Counted from the first letter of the stretch, positions 43,001 through 52,060 are shown. The stretch is 64,000 nucleotides of DNA from CFX5 sp023384495 (GCA_048499455.1 JASNZV010000016.1:1-64000); one strand, 5' to 3'. Numbers and translations: made by a program. Notes: a model not told the origin generated them from the sequence alone.

Positions 43001-46000
43001 CGGGCAATACGAACAATCTCTCTGGCGCGAGCATCACCAGCGGCGGCCACAGCTTCACCGGCCCGGCTGGCTTTGTGGACCCGTCGGCAAACAACTACCG
43101 GTTGAGTCAGAACAGCGCCGCCATTGACGCGGGCATGGATGCGGGCGTTGCCATTGACTTTGAGGGCGACAGCCGTCCCCAGGCGGGTGGCTTTGACATC
43201 GGCTTCGACGAGTCACCGTATACAGCGCCATCGCCTACCCCAACAGCCACAGCGACGCCTTCGATGACGCCAACAGCCACCTCGACGCCCACCGCTACGT
43301 CCACACCCACGGCGACACAGACGCCCGCGATGACAGCCACAGCGACGCCTTCGATGACGCCAACAGCCACCTCGACGCCCACCGCCACGTCCGCACCGAC
43401 GGCAACAGCCACAGCGACTGCAACTGCTACAGCCACCTCTGTCGCGGGGTGTTCTCTACAGGTGACCAATGTCAACGATAGCGGCGCCGGCAGCCTGCGC
43501 CAGGCCATTGCCAACGCCAATGCCGCCTGCAATCGCATTGAGTTCGCGGGGGCGCTCAGCGGGCAGACCATCCGCCTGGCCTCGAATCTGCGCATCGCCA
43601 AGAACCTCACCATCGACGGGGGCGGGCGCAACATCACCATCAGCGGGGATACGAACAACGACGGCACGCCCGATGTCAGCGTCTTCACCATCAACGGCGG
43701 CAACGTCGTCCTCCGTAACCTAACCATCGCCAAAGGCAATGGCAGCGACGGCCTGGGCGGCGGCGTCAGCGTGGACCCCGGCGCGCACCTGACCGTGGAA
43801 AACAGCACCATCCGCGACAGCATCTCCGACGACGGCGCGTTCAGCGGCCAGGGCGGGGGCATCTATAACGTGGGTGTGCTCACGGTGACCAATAGCACCA
43901 TCCGCGACAACCAGGCGCTTGGCGAGATCTTCAGCCTGGGTGGCGGCGTCTACATCGGCTTTGGCGGGTCGGCCACCATCCGCCAATCCACCATCGCCAA
44001 CAACAGCGCCGCTTTGTTTGGCGGCGGCATTGCCGTGGACAGCGGCAACCTTACCTTGATCGGCAGCGTGGTCTATGACAACCAGGCCACGGGCAACGAC
44101 ATTGTCTCAGGTTCCGGCGGCGGCGTCAGCGTCTTCTCGGCCGTGGGGGCGAGCCGGGCCACCCTGCTTAACAGCACCATCAGCCGCAACGGCGCCACGG
44201 AAGCGGGCGGTGGTCTCTTTGTGGACGGCCTGGCCCAGGTCAGCGTGACCCACGTCACCCTGAGCGGAAATCAGCAGGGCAATCTGCACAACCAGGGCAA
44301 ACTGACCCTGAGCAACAGCATTGTGGCGAACGCAGTCAGCGGCAGCGACTGCGCCAACACCGGCACATTCACCGACCGGGGAGGCAACCTGGTGCAGGAC
44401 GGCTCCTGTATCAGCGATACGGGCTTCCCGGCGACGGGCGACCTGACTGGCGATCCGCTGCTGGGGCCGTTGCAAGATAATGGCGGTCCCACCTGGACTC
44501 AGGCGCTACTCAGCGGCAGCCAGGCCATCAACGCCGGGTTGGCGCAATTCTGCGCCGCCACTGATCAGCGCGGCGAGAATCGCGACGCGCGCTGTGATGG
44601 GGGCGCCTATGAAGCCACCTTTGGCGACATTGCGGTCACGGGCATGGCGCTGGCAGCCGAGCAAGTCTGTCTCGATGAAACGATCGCGGTGAATGTCTTC
44701 CTGAGCAACCCGACCGGGGTTGCCGTAGGCCCCTTCACCGTCCACCTCTACGAAGACAACAGCATGGCGGGCAACACCAACCTGGTGCAGAGCAGCCAGA
44801 TCAGCGGCCTGGCCGCCAACGCCAGCCAGACGGCCATCCTGACCTACAGCGCGGCCATCACAGGCACTCGCTACCTGAAGGTTGTGGCGGATCTACAGAA
44901 CCAGGTGGTGGAGGCGAATGAGACCAACAACCGGGCGCAGGCGCTGCTCTCTGTCAATGGAACGCCTGGGCCGCACGGTACGCTCACCATTCAGGCCACC
45001 GAGGGCGCAGGCGGACATCGACACGGGCAAGACGGCGGCGAAAGCTATACCCGTTACGTCATCACCAATACGCTGACGCTGGCGTTGACGACGCAGAACG
45101 GCGGCGCCTGTCGCACACAGCCTACGCAGATGCGCTTCTTCGCCGATGGCCAATACACAGCGTGGGAACCCTTTGCAGCCCACAAAAGCCTGACAGTGGC
45201 GGGCAATGATGGCGACAAGCTGAGCGTCTTTGCCCAATTGCGCGACGCAGACGACACTGCCAGCGAACTCTTTGGCGATGCCGTGACGTTGGACTTGCTG
45301 CCCCCAGACAGCCACGTGATCGCGCCCAGTGGCGTGGCAACCTCCCAGACGTTGACCGTCACCTGGGCTGGCGTGGATGCGGTGAGCGGCGTCCATCACT
45401 ATGATGTGCAACGCCAGGTCAACGGCGGCAACTGGGAGGACTTCCAGACCCATACCGCCAGCAGCAGCGCCATCCTGACCAACGCCCAGTTCGGCAGCAC
45501 GTACTGCTTCCGCGCCAGGGCAACGGACAACGCCGGCAACGCGGAGAGTTACCCGGCCAGTGCGGATACCTGTGTGGCGGTGAAGGAACCAGCCCCCATC
45601 GTGGATCTCTTGGGCGTCCACCTGGAATTCACCCAGTCTATCCAAAATCCCACCAACAGTATGCCGCTGATCACGGATCGCCCGCTGCTGGCGCGGCTGA
45701 CCGTGGGGATCGGCGCCGGCTCCACCACCATCGCCAACACCAACGCCGTGCTGCATGTCTTCCGCAACAACCAGGAGCTACCAGGCTCGCCCCTGATTGC
45801 ACAAAATGGGCCGATCACGGCGCGGGCGAAACCCAACCGCGACTCAGCCGCCGATCTGCTCCATTTCCGCTTCCCGGCGGAATGGCTCAACGGCGAGTTG
45901 CAGGTCTACGCCCAGATCGATCCCCAGAACCGGGTGGCCGAGGAGGACGAGACCAACAATCGCTTCCCGGCCAACGGCTTCCAGACCATCAGCTTCCAGC

Positions 46001-47934
46001 CAGCGGATCGGATGCAGATCGTCGCCATCCCCATCCGCCTCATCGCGCCAGACGGCAAGATCTATGAACCGACCACGGCTGAGATCTTCAGGACCATGGA
46101 AGTCGTCCGCCAGACTTATCCAATCGCCGGGCTGGAGATCCAACTGCACGCGCCCTATGAACATCAACTGAGCACGAACGAGATCACCGGCGACCAGGAT
46201 TGGATACCGCTGATCTACGCGCTGCGATCCCTGCGCAGAGCAGAGGCCCCCGCCAGAAATGTGCTTTACTACGGGATCGTCCCGCGTGGACTGCGCAGCG
46301 CCTATGGCGGCCTGGCCTTTATGCCGGGGACAACCGCAATTGGGCTTTCTCTCTACGATCAAGCCACCTGGCAGGAGATCGGACACAACATGGGGCAGGC
46401 GCATGTGGCCTGCGAACGCGCTTCTTCTGGTCCTGATCCCAACTACCCGTATGCCAATGGCGTCATCGGCAACACCGGCTGGAACTACGTCGCCAACCAG
46501 TTGTTGCCCGCTACGTATAAGGATTTCATGTCCTACTGTAACCCAACATGGCTTTCGGACTATACCTACCTGGCCTTGCACAAGTGGCTGGTGAAGTATC
46601 CTGCTCCCATGGCGCGGGCGGCAACCACCCAGGACGGCCTGCTGGTTGCCGGGCAGATCGGCGGGGATGGGCTGAGCGGCAGCATCAACGCCATGACGGC
46701 CCTGCCCAATATTCAACTGGACACCGCCAACGGGAGCGACTACCGGATCAGCTATGTGCTGAATTCTGGGGAGGAGAGCTTTACCTTTCCCTTTGCGCTG
46801 GAACAGACCGGGCGTGAACTCTCCGGCGGCCCGACCAAATTCACCTTCGTGCTGCCCACACAGGCCAACCTCAAGGCAGTGCGTCTCTTCCGCAACAACA
46901 TCTTGCTCGATGAAAAGAGCGTGGGAGACGCGCCAACCGTGGACATCACCTCTGCGCCGCCGGCGTCCGCATCCACAGCCTACACGCTGACGTGGACCGG
47001 TACGCCCGGCGCCACCTACATGGTGCGCTTCTCGCCGAACAACGGCGTTTCCTGGCAAACCATCACGGCGGAGACAGAGGCGACCAGCGTGCGCGTGGGC
47101 GTCAACTATCTGGCCGGCGCCACCCAGGGCCTCTTCGAGGTGCGCGCCAGCGCCAATCTGCAAACGGCGGTGGACCAGATCGGCCCCTTCAGCCTGGACA
47201 CAAAGGCGCCTGTCGCCAGCATCGAAGCGCCCCAGAGCAGCGGGCAGATCTTCGGCCTGGGCGAGACGATCACCTTCATTGCCAGCGGCTATGACTTTGA
47301 AGATGGCGTCCTGGCTGCGGCTCGCTTCGCCTGGGCTTCGGATCGGGATGGCGCCCTGGGCAGCGGCAGCCTCCTGGCTGTGGACAACCTCTCTGTTGGC
47401 GTGCATACCATCACATTGAGTGTGACGGACAGCGACAACCAGACCACCATCGTCCAGATACAGGTGGAGGTGCTGCCGGCCAACACGACGGCGGCCACCC
47501 GCCAGATTGCCCAGGCTGGCGTCTATGAGTTCGGCGCCACCGGCGCGATGGTCGAGGTGATCAACACGGGCGGCTGCTTGCAGAGCATCTCCGTGCAGCG
47601 GACCGCGGGTCGCCATCCCAACGCAACAGATCAGATCGTGGAGGATGGCTACTGGAGCATCAGCCAGACCGGCTGCTCGGCCACCAGCAAGTTCCTCGTC
47701 AACCTGACCCTGCCCGCGGAGACGACGCCCGACGCCAACCGGCTGCTCTGCCGCTACACCGGCGAGGTATGGGACTGCGCCAGCGCCGGCTTCGACGCCG
47801 AGGCGGGGACTGTCACCCGCACAGGTATCAACAGCTTCTCTGACTGGGCCGTGGGGCGGCAGATCTTCATCCTGCACCTGCCCACGATCAGGAGTGCGGG
47901 TGGCCCAGGTGAGGGACCCATGGATCAGAACTAG
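40018..47934 (+). CDS. giant CSLREA/beta-helix surface protein with zincin-like domain
   Basis: Protein of 2638 residues; start at ATG 40018 after GTAAAGGAATC. Order: signal segment (13-38); CSLREAI beta-helix domain (Cys55, to about 400); three InlB-B-like repeats with TFxGWSGDCTGxGPCVLTM (about 401-620); second beta-helix with CSLRGAI (Cys650, to about 1065); Thr/Pro-rich linker (about 1070-1141); third beta-helix (about 1145-1535); CARDB and Ig-like modules (about 1535-1995); a gametolysin/pappalysin-like zincin domain (about 1997-2195) with QEIGHNMGQAH (2119-2129) and Met-turn DFMSYC (Met2171); further beta modules. The first zinc His is Gln2119. Likely cell-surface polymer-binding protein with a dead or altered protease. 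Confidence 0.85.
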   Translation: MRNLIKYRSVRRTLIWLPILLLLGLAPGIIVFQPVLAATITVNTPADVVANDGQCSLREAITAANTDTASGAAAGECAAGSGADVITLPAGIYLLTIAGAGENGNATGDLDILNDLTINGAGAATTIIDANGLDRVIDVFNSGLAVTINDVTLKNGSLDSEGGAGLYNNANTVTINRSAIVANGATLSSGGGGLFNFNGSLTVNNSLVAGNTATGGVDFGGGLYNVSSGSPATLNLNNSTVSGNEAVVGGGLYNEGSGAVATIRNSTFAGNIGLFGGAIVNDAASALSIQNSILTNNEGGGGGSDDCSGPGITGSNNLIDDHASGDCSGVSDAAATNVDTSLTNNGGATATHALLAGSNAIDAGAASCPDHSGNPLTTDQRGLTRPQGSACDIGAFELAHFTLTGDLAGTGSGAVTLDPPGGAYASGTEVTATATPATGSTFAGWSGDCTGTGPCVLTMDGDKSVTATFTLNQHTVSTATADTGSGSVSLNPPGGTYTYGTEVTATATPATGSTFTGWSGACTGTGPCVLTMDGDKSVTATFSLNQHTVSTATAGAGSGTIALDPASGPYNYGTTVTATAIPGTGSTFGGWSGDCTGAGPCVLTMDGDKSVIGAFELDVTTTDVTLEVDTTTDSNALAFQVCDDAVPNDCSLRGAISKANADSGNTYTIVLPAGTYTLALVGAGDDTNATGDLDITTHLTITGAGAATTIIDAAGIDRAIQVIGNVAVTLSGLTVQNGNAGAHDGGGIVAPSITLLDVHVKNNTTTGRGGGVYVFSGAVIAGSLFQENSTTNYGGGFYNFSGGTVVMTNTQFIGNTAGDGGGLMLDGGTEAGAFENVTLLDNSALAGGGLASFAATTTVNNSRFQNNRATGGGGGGMYAFNALDMTNTQFTDNSATGSGGGFSHVNLFEPKTGSVVNSLFAGNTASSGNAIYSNGHITVTHVTVASPTLVPGWGVYFEGWANGSMKVRNTIIANQANGLHKDGPGVLQEDYNLFSGNTNNLSGASITSGGHSFTGPAGFVDPSANNYRLSQNSAAIDAGMDAGVAIDFEGDSRPQAGGFDIGFDESPYTAPSPTPTATATPSMTPTATSTPTATSTPTATQTPAMTATATPSMTPTATSTPTATSAPTATATATATATATSVAGCSLQVTNVNDSGAGSLRQAIANANAACNRIEFAGALSGQTIRLASNLRIAKNLTIDGGGRNITISGDTNNDGTPDVSVFTINGGNVVLRNLTIAKGNGSDGLGGGVSVDPGAHLTVENSTIRDSISDDGAFSGQGGGIYNVGVLTVTNSTIRDNQALGEIFSLGGGVYIGFGGSATIRQSTIANNSAALFGGGIAVDSGNLTLIGSVVYDNQATGNDIVSGSGGGVSVFSAVGASRATLLNSTISRNGATEAGGGLFVDGLAQVSVTHVTLSGNQQGNLHNQGKLTLSNSIVANAVSGSDCANTGTFTDRGGNLVQDGSCISDTGFPATGDLTGDPLLGPLQDNGGPTWTQALLSGSQAINAGLAQFCAATDQRGENRDARCDGGAYEATFGDIAVTGMALAAEQVCLDETIAVNVFLSNPTGVAVGPFTVHLYEDNSMAGNTNLVQSSQISGLAANASQTAILTYSAAITGTRYLKVVADLQNQVVEANETNNRAQALLSVNGTPGPHGTLTIQATEGAGGHRHGQDGGESYTRYVITNTLTLALTTQNGGACRTQPTQMRFFADGQYTAWEPFAAHKSLTVAGNDGDKLSVFAQLRDADDTASELFGDAVTLDLLPPDSHVIAPSGVATSQTLTVTWAGVDAVSGVHHYDVQRQVNGGNWEDFQTHTASSSAILTNAQFGSTYCFRARATDNAGNAESYPASADTCVAVKEPAPIVDLLGVHLEFTQSIQNPTNSMPLITDRPLLARLTVGIGAGSTTIANTNAVLHVFRNNQELPGSPLIAQNGPITARAKPNRDSAADLLHFRFPAEWLNGELQVYAQIDPQNRVAEEDETNNRFPANGFQTISFQPADRMQIVAIPIRLIAPDGKIYEPTTAEIFRTMEVVRQTYPIAGLEIQLHAPYEHQLSTNEITGDQDWIPLIYALRSLRRAEAPARNVLYYGIVPRGLRSAYGGLAFMPGTTAIGLSLYDQATWQEIGHNMGQAHVACERASSGPDPNYPYANGVIGNTGWNYVANQLLPATYKDFMSYCNPTWLSDYTYLALHKWLVKYPAPMARAATTQDGLLVAGQIGGDGLSGSINAMTALPNIQLDTANGSDYRISYVLNSGEESFTFPFALEQTGRELSGGPTKFTFVLPTQANLKAVRLFRNNILLDEKSVGDAPTVDITSAPPASASTAYTLTWTGTPGATYMVRFSPNNGVSWQTITAETEATSVRVGVNYLAGATQGLFEVRASANLQTAVDQIGPFSLDTKAPVASIEAPQSSGQIFGLGETITFIASGYDFEDGVLAAARFAWASDRDGALGSGSLLAVDNLSVGVHTITLSVTDSDNQTTIVQIQVEVLPANTTAATRQIAQAGVYEFGATGAMVEVINTGGCLQSISVQRTAGRHPNATDQIVEDGYWSISQTGCSATSKFLVNLTLPAETTPDANRLLCRYTGEVWDCASAGFDAEAGTVTRTGINSFSDWAVGRQIFILHLPTIRSAGGPGEGPMDQN

Positions 47935-48015
47935 ATCTACGCGCCAGCCATTAGCCGCTAAGTGAGCGTCAAGGAATCACTTGGGGGCGAGGACGACGAT
48001 GGAAGATTGGGTATT

Positions 48016-48079
48016 GGAGATTGGGTATTGAGGGCGCCAGAGGCGTGACGGCATCCCAAATCTCGAATACCCAATCTCC
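48016..48079. repeat. inverted repeat GGAGATTGGGTATT
   Basis: GGAGATTGGGTATTGAG (48016-48032) pairs with CTCGAATACCCAATCTCC (48062-48079); an additional GATTGGGTATT copy precedes the left arm at 48005-48015. Non-coding, at the left edge of a broken gene. Confidence 0.55.
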
Positions 48080-48583
48080 AATGTCGAAAGCGGCACAGTC
48101 ACGCTGGTCGGCTCAATAGCCAGGGCCAGCGCGTGGGCTACGATCTTGCGACGGGGGCAACGGTCAACGAGATCAGTGGCGCCGAGCAGACGCCCCACAT
48201 GCTGGGGGTGAAAGAGAGCACTCCACCGCTGATTCATCTACCGGGCAGTGGGCAATTTTCTGTCCAGGTCTTCAATGGGTCAGGTGGGTTAGACCCCACC
48301 GGCGCCAGGCTTTGCCGCCACCGTCAGCAACCTGCGGCTCGATGCGCCGCCCACCAACCCGGTGGACGACGCATCTAATCTCGCCGCCATCAGCCTGCTT
48401 CAGGAGGGCGCAGACGCCAGGCAACCGAGCTTTGACGCGGGCCTGTTTTCCGTCACAACCGAGTGGATCCCCATCAGCGACGAGCGGCTGGGCGGTACAT
48501 GGGACGACGGCTTGACGCGCGTGCTCTTCCGGGCTGCCTCGCCGCCAGCCCAGGGACGTCGGGCGTGGCGGTTTGATGCGTGA
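48080..48583 (+). pseudogene. broken remnant of a surface-protein gene
   Basis: Three consecutive coding-like stretches occur in different frames with no intact gene: VESGTVTLVGSIA (about 48084-48120), then QRVGYDLATGATVNEISGAE to SGQFSVQVFNG (about 48127-48285), then SNLRLDAPPTNPVDDASNLA to TWDDGLTRVLF (about 48325-48530). Read together they look like one domain disrupted by at least two frameshifts. No start codon with a ribosome site is seen. It lies right after the giant surface-protein gene and converges with the next gene. Family not recognised; sequencing error is an alternative. Confidence 0.4.
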
Positions 48584-48584
48584 T

Positions 48585-50456
48585 TCAATAGAGGTCCGGG
48601 TTGAGTTTGAAGAAACAACCACCGCCCGTCACCATCTGCGCGGCGCCGGTCTGCCGGTCGATGGCGACAATGCCGAGCTGGTAGATCGATTCGCGCGCCA
48701 ACTTGGCCGTATAGATTTGCGGAAGCGTGATCGGGAAACGCTGCTCGCGCATCAGGCGTTCATTCTGGCCCGCTTCGAGCAACCCAATCGCGGCGTCGGG
48801 CCGGGCGGCGCCGACCTGCACATTGACCCCATCGGGGATCGCCACCAGTTCGAACCGATAGAGCGCAAGTTGCTGATCCAGGTTGGCATCCGCCGCAAAC
48901 GCAATGTGAATCACTTCGGAACCCCACACCACCTCGGGCTGGCCGATCTCATTTTTTGCGCCACACCCGCGCTGATTCTCTCGTGTGACAAACGAAACCG
49001 GCATCGGGGGGATGGGGGTCGGTGTCGCGGTTGCCCGAGGAGGAGACGCCGTTGTGGCCGCGGATGTCGGTGTTAGCGAGGGCTGGGTAAGCGAAAATTC
49101 CGTCTCGACCAGCGGCGCAAACCCGGCCGTACGCGCAAGCGGCGGGTCGACCCCCGGTTCAAAGACACGAAACTGGCCCCGGTCGGCGTAGAGCACCGCG
49201 CGTAACGTGGCCGATTGCGGCGGGCGCGAGAGCAAAACTTGCCAAAAGTCATAGATACCAGGGGAGACATGGCTCAGCCCAATCGGCGCAGCCTGGTCGG
49301 ACGCGCCGCCGTCATAGATGGCCAACCAACTGTGCTCATCGGTGGCGAGATCGACAACCGTGACATAGGCGCCGTCGGTCTCTTGATCGGGGATGGTGAG
49401 CCGCCGCTCGGGGATCAAGAGGCGCGGGGTGGGCAGGGCGGTGATCACCCCATCGACGATCTCGGCGATCAGGGCTGCCTGCGCCTGGGCCGCCGCCGTA
49501 GCGTCGGGCGTACTTGTGGCAGATGGGGCCGGCGTTGGCGCCAGCGCGGCCTCCACCCGCGTCGAGAGCGCCTGGATGGAATCCTGCAAATGCGCCATCT
49601 GCGCCACCTGGATCGCCTGGCGGGTGGCCTCGTGCTGCTGAAGGATCGCCTCAATGGTGGCAACGGCGTCTGGGTTTGCGGTCACCTCGGCGGTGGCCAG
49701 CGCCTCGCTGACCGCCGTGCTGAGGCCTCGGGTTTCAGTGGCCGTTGGGGTGGCCGTTGGGGTGGCGGTGGGCGGCTCGGGCGAAGGCGTTTCGGTGGCC
49801 GTGGGTGTGGCGGTGTCGGTTGGTGTGGGGGTCGGCGTCGGGGTCGGCGGGTAGCGAAACTGGATCGCCTCGGCCAGCCTCACATCTCCGTGCTTGAGAA
49901 CATCCACCTGGTTGAAGGGCTGCACATCGCCTTGACACAGGGCAAGAATCGCCGGCTGGTTGGCGAGCTCGGTCGGGTCGTCCGGCAAATCCTCGCGCCC
50001 TGCACGCGGCGCTATAAAGACCTGCACCACAAATGCAAACTCGCCGGCGGCTTCTGCCGCCACTGCAAACCGTGGCTCGGACGCAGGGCAAAGCCGGTGG
50101 CCGGGCGGCGGCAGCTCGACCGTGATTGGCTCCTCAGGCCTCAATGTGGCAAGATAATCACTATCCAGCTTACGCCAGGTCATGATCGATGAAACAGCAA
50201 GGCCCTCTGGCCTGATTTCATCCTCAGCGGCAATACCGGCATAGACCACCACCCAGGCCGATTCCGGCAACTGTGCGCGGGTCATTGTCAACACCAGGGT
50301 AGCGACGTAGCCGTCGGGGTCGCTACCCACCTCCGGCTGCGCTTCATCAGTTTGGGCCATGAGATGGCCTGGGGAGCCTAGCCCATACAGCAGAACAGCC
50401 AACGCAAACATCAACGCCAGGCATCCCACAATGCGACGAACTGTTGTGTGATTCAT
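48585..50456 (-). CDS. secreted or membrane-anchored protein with Thr/Pro-rich linkers
   Basis: Protein of 623 residues. The start at ATG 50456 gives a basic N-terminus and a hydrophobic segment (about 8-30), a signal peptide or anchor; the upstream in-frame extension lacks this logic. An N-terminal globular domain (about 35-200) contains VLTMTRAQLPESAWVVVYAG; a Thr/Pro/Glu linker (about 205-250) follows, then a coiled-coil-like stretch (about 250-330). A second domain related to the first (TVVDLATDEHSWLAIYDGG) spans about 350-460, then another linker and a C-terminal domain. Function not recognised. It is downstream of, and co-oriented with, the related-style gene at 51750. Confidence 0.7.
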   Translation of the reverse strand: MNHTTVRRIVGCLALMFALAVLLYGLGSPGHLMAQTDEAQPEVGSDPDGYVATLVLTMTRAQLPESAWVVVYAGIAAEDEIRPEGLAVSSIMTWRKLDSDYLATLRPEEPITVELPPPGHRLCPASEPRFAVAAEAAGEFAFVVQVFIAPRAGREDLPDDPTELANQPAILALCQGDVQPFNQVDVLKHGDVRLAEAIQFRYPPTPTPTPTPTDTATPTATETPSPEPPTATPTATPTATETRGLSTAVSEALATAEVTANPDAVATIEAILQQHEATRQAIQVAQMAHLQDSIQALSTRVEAALAPTPAPSATSTPDATAAAQAQAALIAEIVDGVITALPTPRLLIPERRLTIPDQETDGAYVTVVDLATDEHSWLAIYDGGASDQAAPIGLSHVSPGIYDFWQVLLSRPPQSATLRAVLYADRGQFRVFEPGVDPPLARTAGFAPLVETEFSLTQPSLTPTSAATTASPPRATATPTPIPPMPVSFVTRENQRGCGAKNEIGQPEVVWGSEVIHIAFAADANLDQQLALYRFELVAIPDGVNVQVGAARPDAAIGLLEAGQNERLMREQRFPITLPQIYTAKLARESIYQLGIVAIDRQTGAAQMVTGGGCFFKLNPDLY

Positions 50457-50517
50457 GTCATGGGGACCTTTCGCGAACGTAAAGCACAGTGAGCCAATGC
50501 GCCGGCATGGCTTTGTT

Positions 50518-51750
50518 TTAGTCGATCCCATTGGGTGAACGGAGTCGAATCACGAATGGCAACTGGCGCGCACATGCGGGATCGCCCGCGATGGGCCAGC
50601 AGGCGATCAGCTCGATTGTGTGGCCGTCTACCAATCGAGTGGGGATGTTTTGTTCCTCCAGCCGCGCCTTGTTGAGCGGAATATCACGCGATTCGTACGG
50701 GAAATTGCACGAACCAACACTGCTCAGGTTGGCCGACCCGACTCGTATCAAGGATTGGTCTGCGGGGTTGACGTAGAAAATATCGATTGGCAAGGCGCGG
50801 TCACCGACCGTGCAGATGCGAGCGATGGTGACATAATAAAAATCGCTCACGCTTTCAAAATTGGTGTGGTCGGCGTCATCGATGTAGAGACATGGGCGTT
50901 CGCTGAGATCAGGTGTGCGCGGGGGCGAGCACGGATTCTCCGCCACAAGCGTCCGGACGGCCGTATCGACCGGCGGGCCTATAGCGTCCAGGTAGGCGTC
51001 GGCGCGCACCGTATAGGCGCCCGGCAGATCGAAGGGCGCGAGGTCGGGCAGCGCCCATCCACCGCCAGCGTCCACCGTCGCGGTGTAGACAAGATCGGGT
51101 GAGAAGCCCCAGCTATCGGTGATGGTGAGCGCCATCGTGGCGCCGACTGGCCCGGCCCCTTCTAGGGGAATCGCCGTGGGATAGAAAAAGGCGCGCGAGA
51201 GAGCGCCCAACGTCAGCGGAATCGGCGATGGCGTGAGCGTCGGTGGGACGGGTGAATGCGTGGGCGTCGCGGTGGGTGGAACCGGGCTTGGCGTCTCAGT
51301 CGCCGTGGGGGTTGGGGTGGCGCTCGGTTCAGGCGTGGGTGTATCGATTGGCGAAGGCCTGCTCGTTGAGGTAGCCGGCAAGGTTGGCGTCCATGTCGCC
51401 GCCATGGTGGGCGTAGGCGTTTCCGTTGCGCTGATGGTTGGCGTATCCGCCTCCGTGGCTGATTCCGTGGGGGTGGGGCTGTGAGTTGCGGGCGGCGCCG
51501 TTGCCACCGCCGTTGGGGTAGGATTGGGTGGATTTCGCCCATCCACCACGTAGGCCAACCACGCGATCAGCACAATGACAAGGGCAAATATGAAGACAGC
51601 AAAGATGACAATTGTATGCAATTGATTCGAGGTTGTTATCAGATCGCGGCCAGCAAAGTTCCCACCGCTTGTGTTGACATCACGGCCAACCGATGCGCCA
51701 CCTCCGGTATCAATTGTAGGTTTGTCGTGGTCCTCATCTTGGCCGGCCAC
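50518..51750 (-). CDS. membrane protein with N-terminal VGRDVNTSGGNFAGRD motif and Thr/Pro linker
   Basis: Protein of 410 residues. The cytosolic N-terminus contains TGGGASVGRDVNTSGGNFAG, a short glycine-rich repeat of the type I recall next to signalling or conflict-system ATPase proteins in Chloroflexota and cyanobacteria. One membrane segment follows (HTIVIFAVFIFALVIVLIAW), then a Thr/Pro linker (about 80-180) and an external beta domain (about 190-410). The start is set by AAAAGGAG before tandem GTGs at 51753 and 51750; the better-spaced 51750 is used. Function unknown; topology suggests a cytoplasm-to-surface connector. Confidence 0.7.
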   Translation of the reverse strand: MAGQDEDHDKPTIDTGGGASVGRDVNTSGGNFAGRDLITTSNQLHTIVIFAVFIFALVIVLIAWLAYVVDGRNPPNPTPTAVATAPPATHSPTPTESATEADTPTISATETPTPTMAATWTPTLPATSTSRPSPIDTPTPEPSATPTPTATETPSPVPPTATPTHSPVPPTLTPSPIPLTLGALSRAFFYPTAIPLEGAGPVGATMALTITDSWGFSPDLVYTATVDAGGGWALPDLAPFDLPGAYTVRADAYLDAIGPPVDTAVRTLVAENPCSPPRTPDLSERPCLYIDDADHTNFESVSDFYYVTIARICTVGDRALPIDIFYVNPADQSLIRVGSANLSSVGSCNFPYESRDIPLNKARLEEQNIPTRLVDGHTIELIACWPIAGDPACARQLPFVIRLRSPNGID

Positions 51751-51825
51751 CACGCAGCTCCTTTTGCCACGAACCGTAACAGAGCCCGGTCTGATCACCG
51801 AAGCGGCCTCAATGCCCAATAGCCA

Positions 51826-51990
51826 TCAAAGCTTGGGCTTCACATAACGCGGCCTACGCCAGTCGAGCCAGGCGCCCAAAACAAAACGCCATGGCCAAAC
51901 CAGCCATGGCTCATACACCCCTTCCTCATTCAACTCGGTGGGGGAGACACAGCCGTCGATGTAGATTCCTTTGTGTTTACTCTGTGTCAC
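51826..51990 (-). CDS. possible small Trp-rich protein
   Basis: A 54-codon frame starting GTG at 51990 and ending TGA at 51826, beginning MTQSKHKGIYIDG and ending in a Trp/Arg-rich segment (EPWLVWPWRF, then LDWRRPRYVKPKL) with six Trp. Its GTG lies six bases after a good -10 box, so it would be translated from a leaderless or nearly leaderless mRNA. No ribosome site and no family match; it may equally be untranslated leader of the gene at 51750. Confidence 0.25.
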   Translation of the reverse strand: MTQSKHKGIYIDGCVSPTELNEEGVYEPWLVWPWRFVLGAWLDWRRPRYVKPKL

Positions 51991-51995
51991 GGTGT

Positions 51996-52024
51996 AGTAT
52001 AGCAGCCTTTTTTGGCGAGTGCAA
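51996..52024 (-). promoter_or_regulatory. sigma70-type promoter on the minus strand
   Basis: TTGCAC (complement of 52019-52024), 17-base spacer, TATACT (complement of 51996-52001). It points at the membrane-protein gene starting at 51750, leaving an unusually long leader of about 240 bases. Confidence 0.55.
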
Positions 52025-52060
52025 GCAGATCGCGCAATGCAGGTGCGTCCGAAGTTTGTG

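Noticed and set aside
45844..47877. 677-codon open frame antisense to the giant surface protein
   Set aside because: Shadow of a GC-rich gene; no ribosome site or domain, while the sense frame has the zincin and beta modules.
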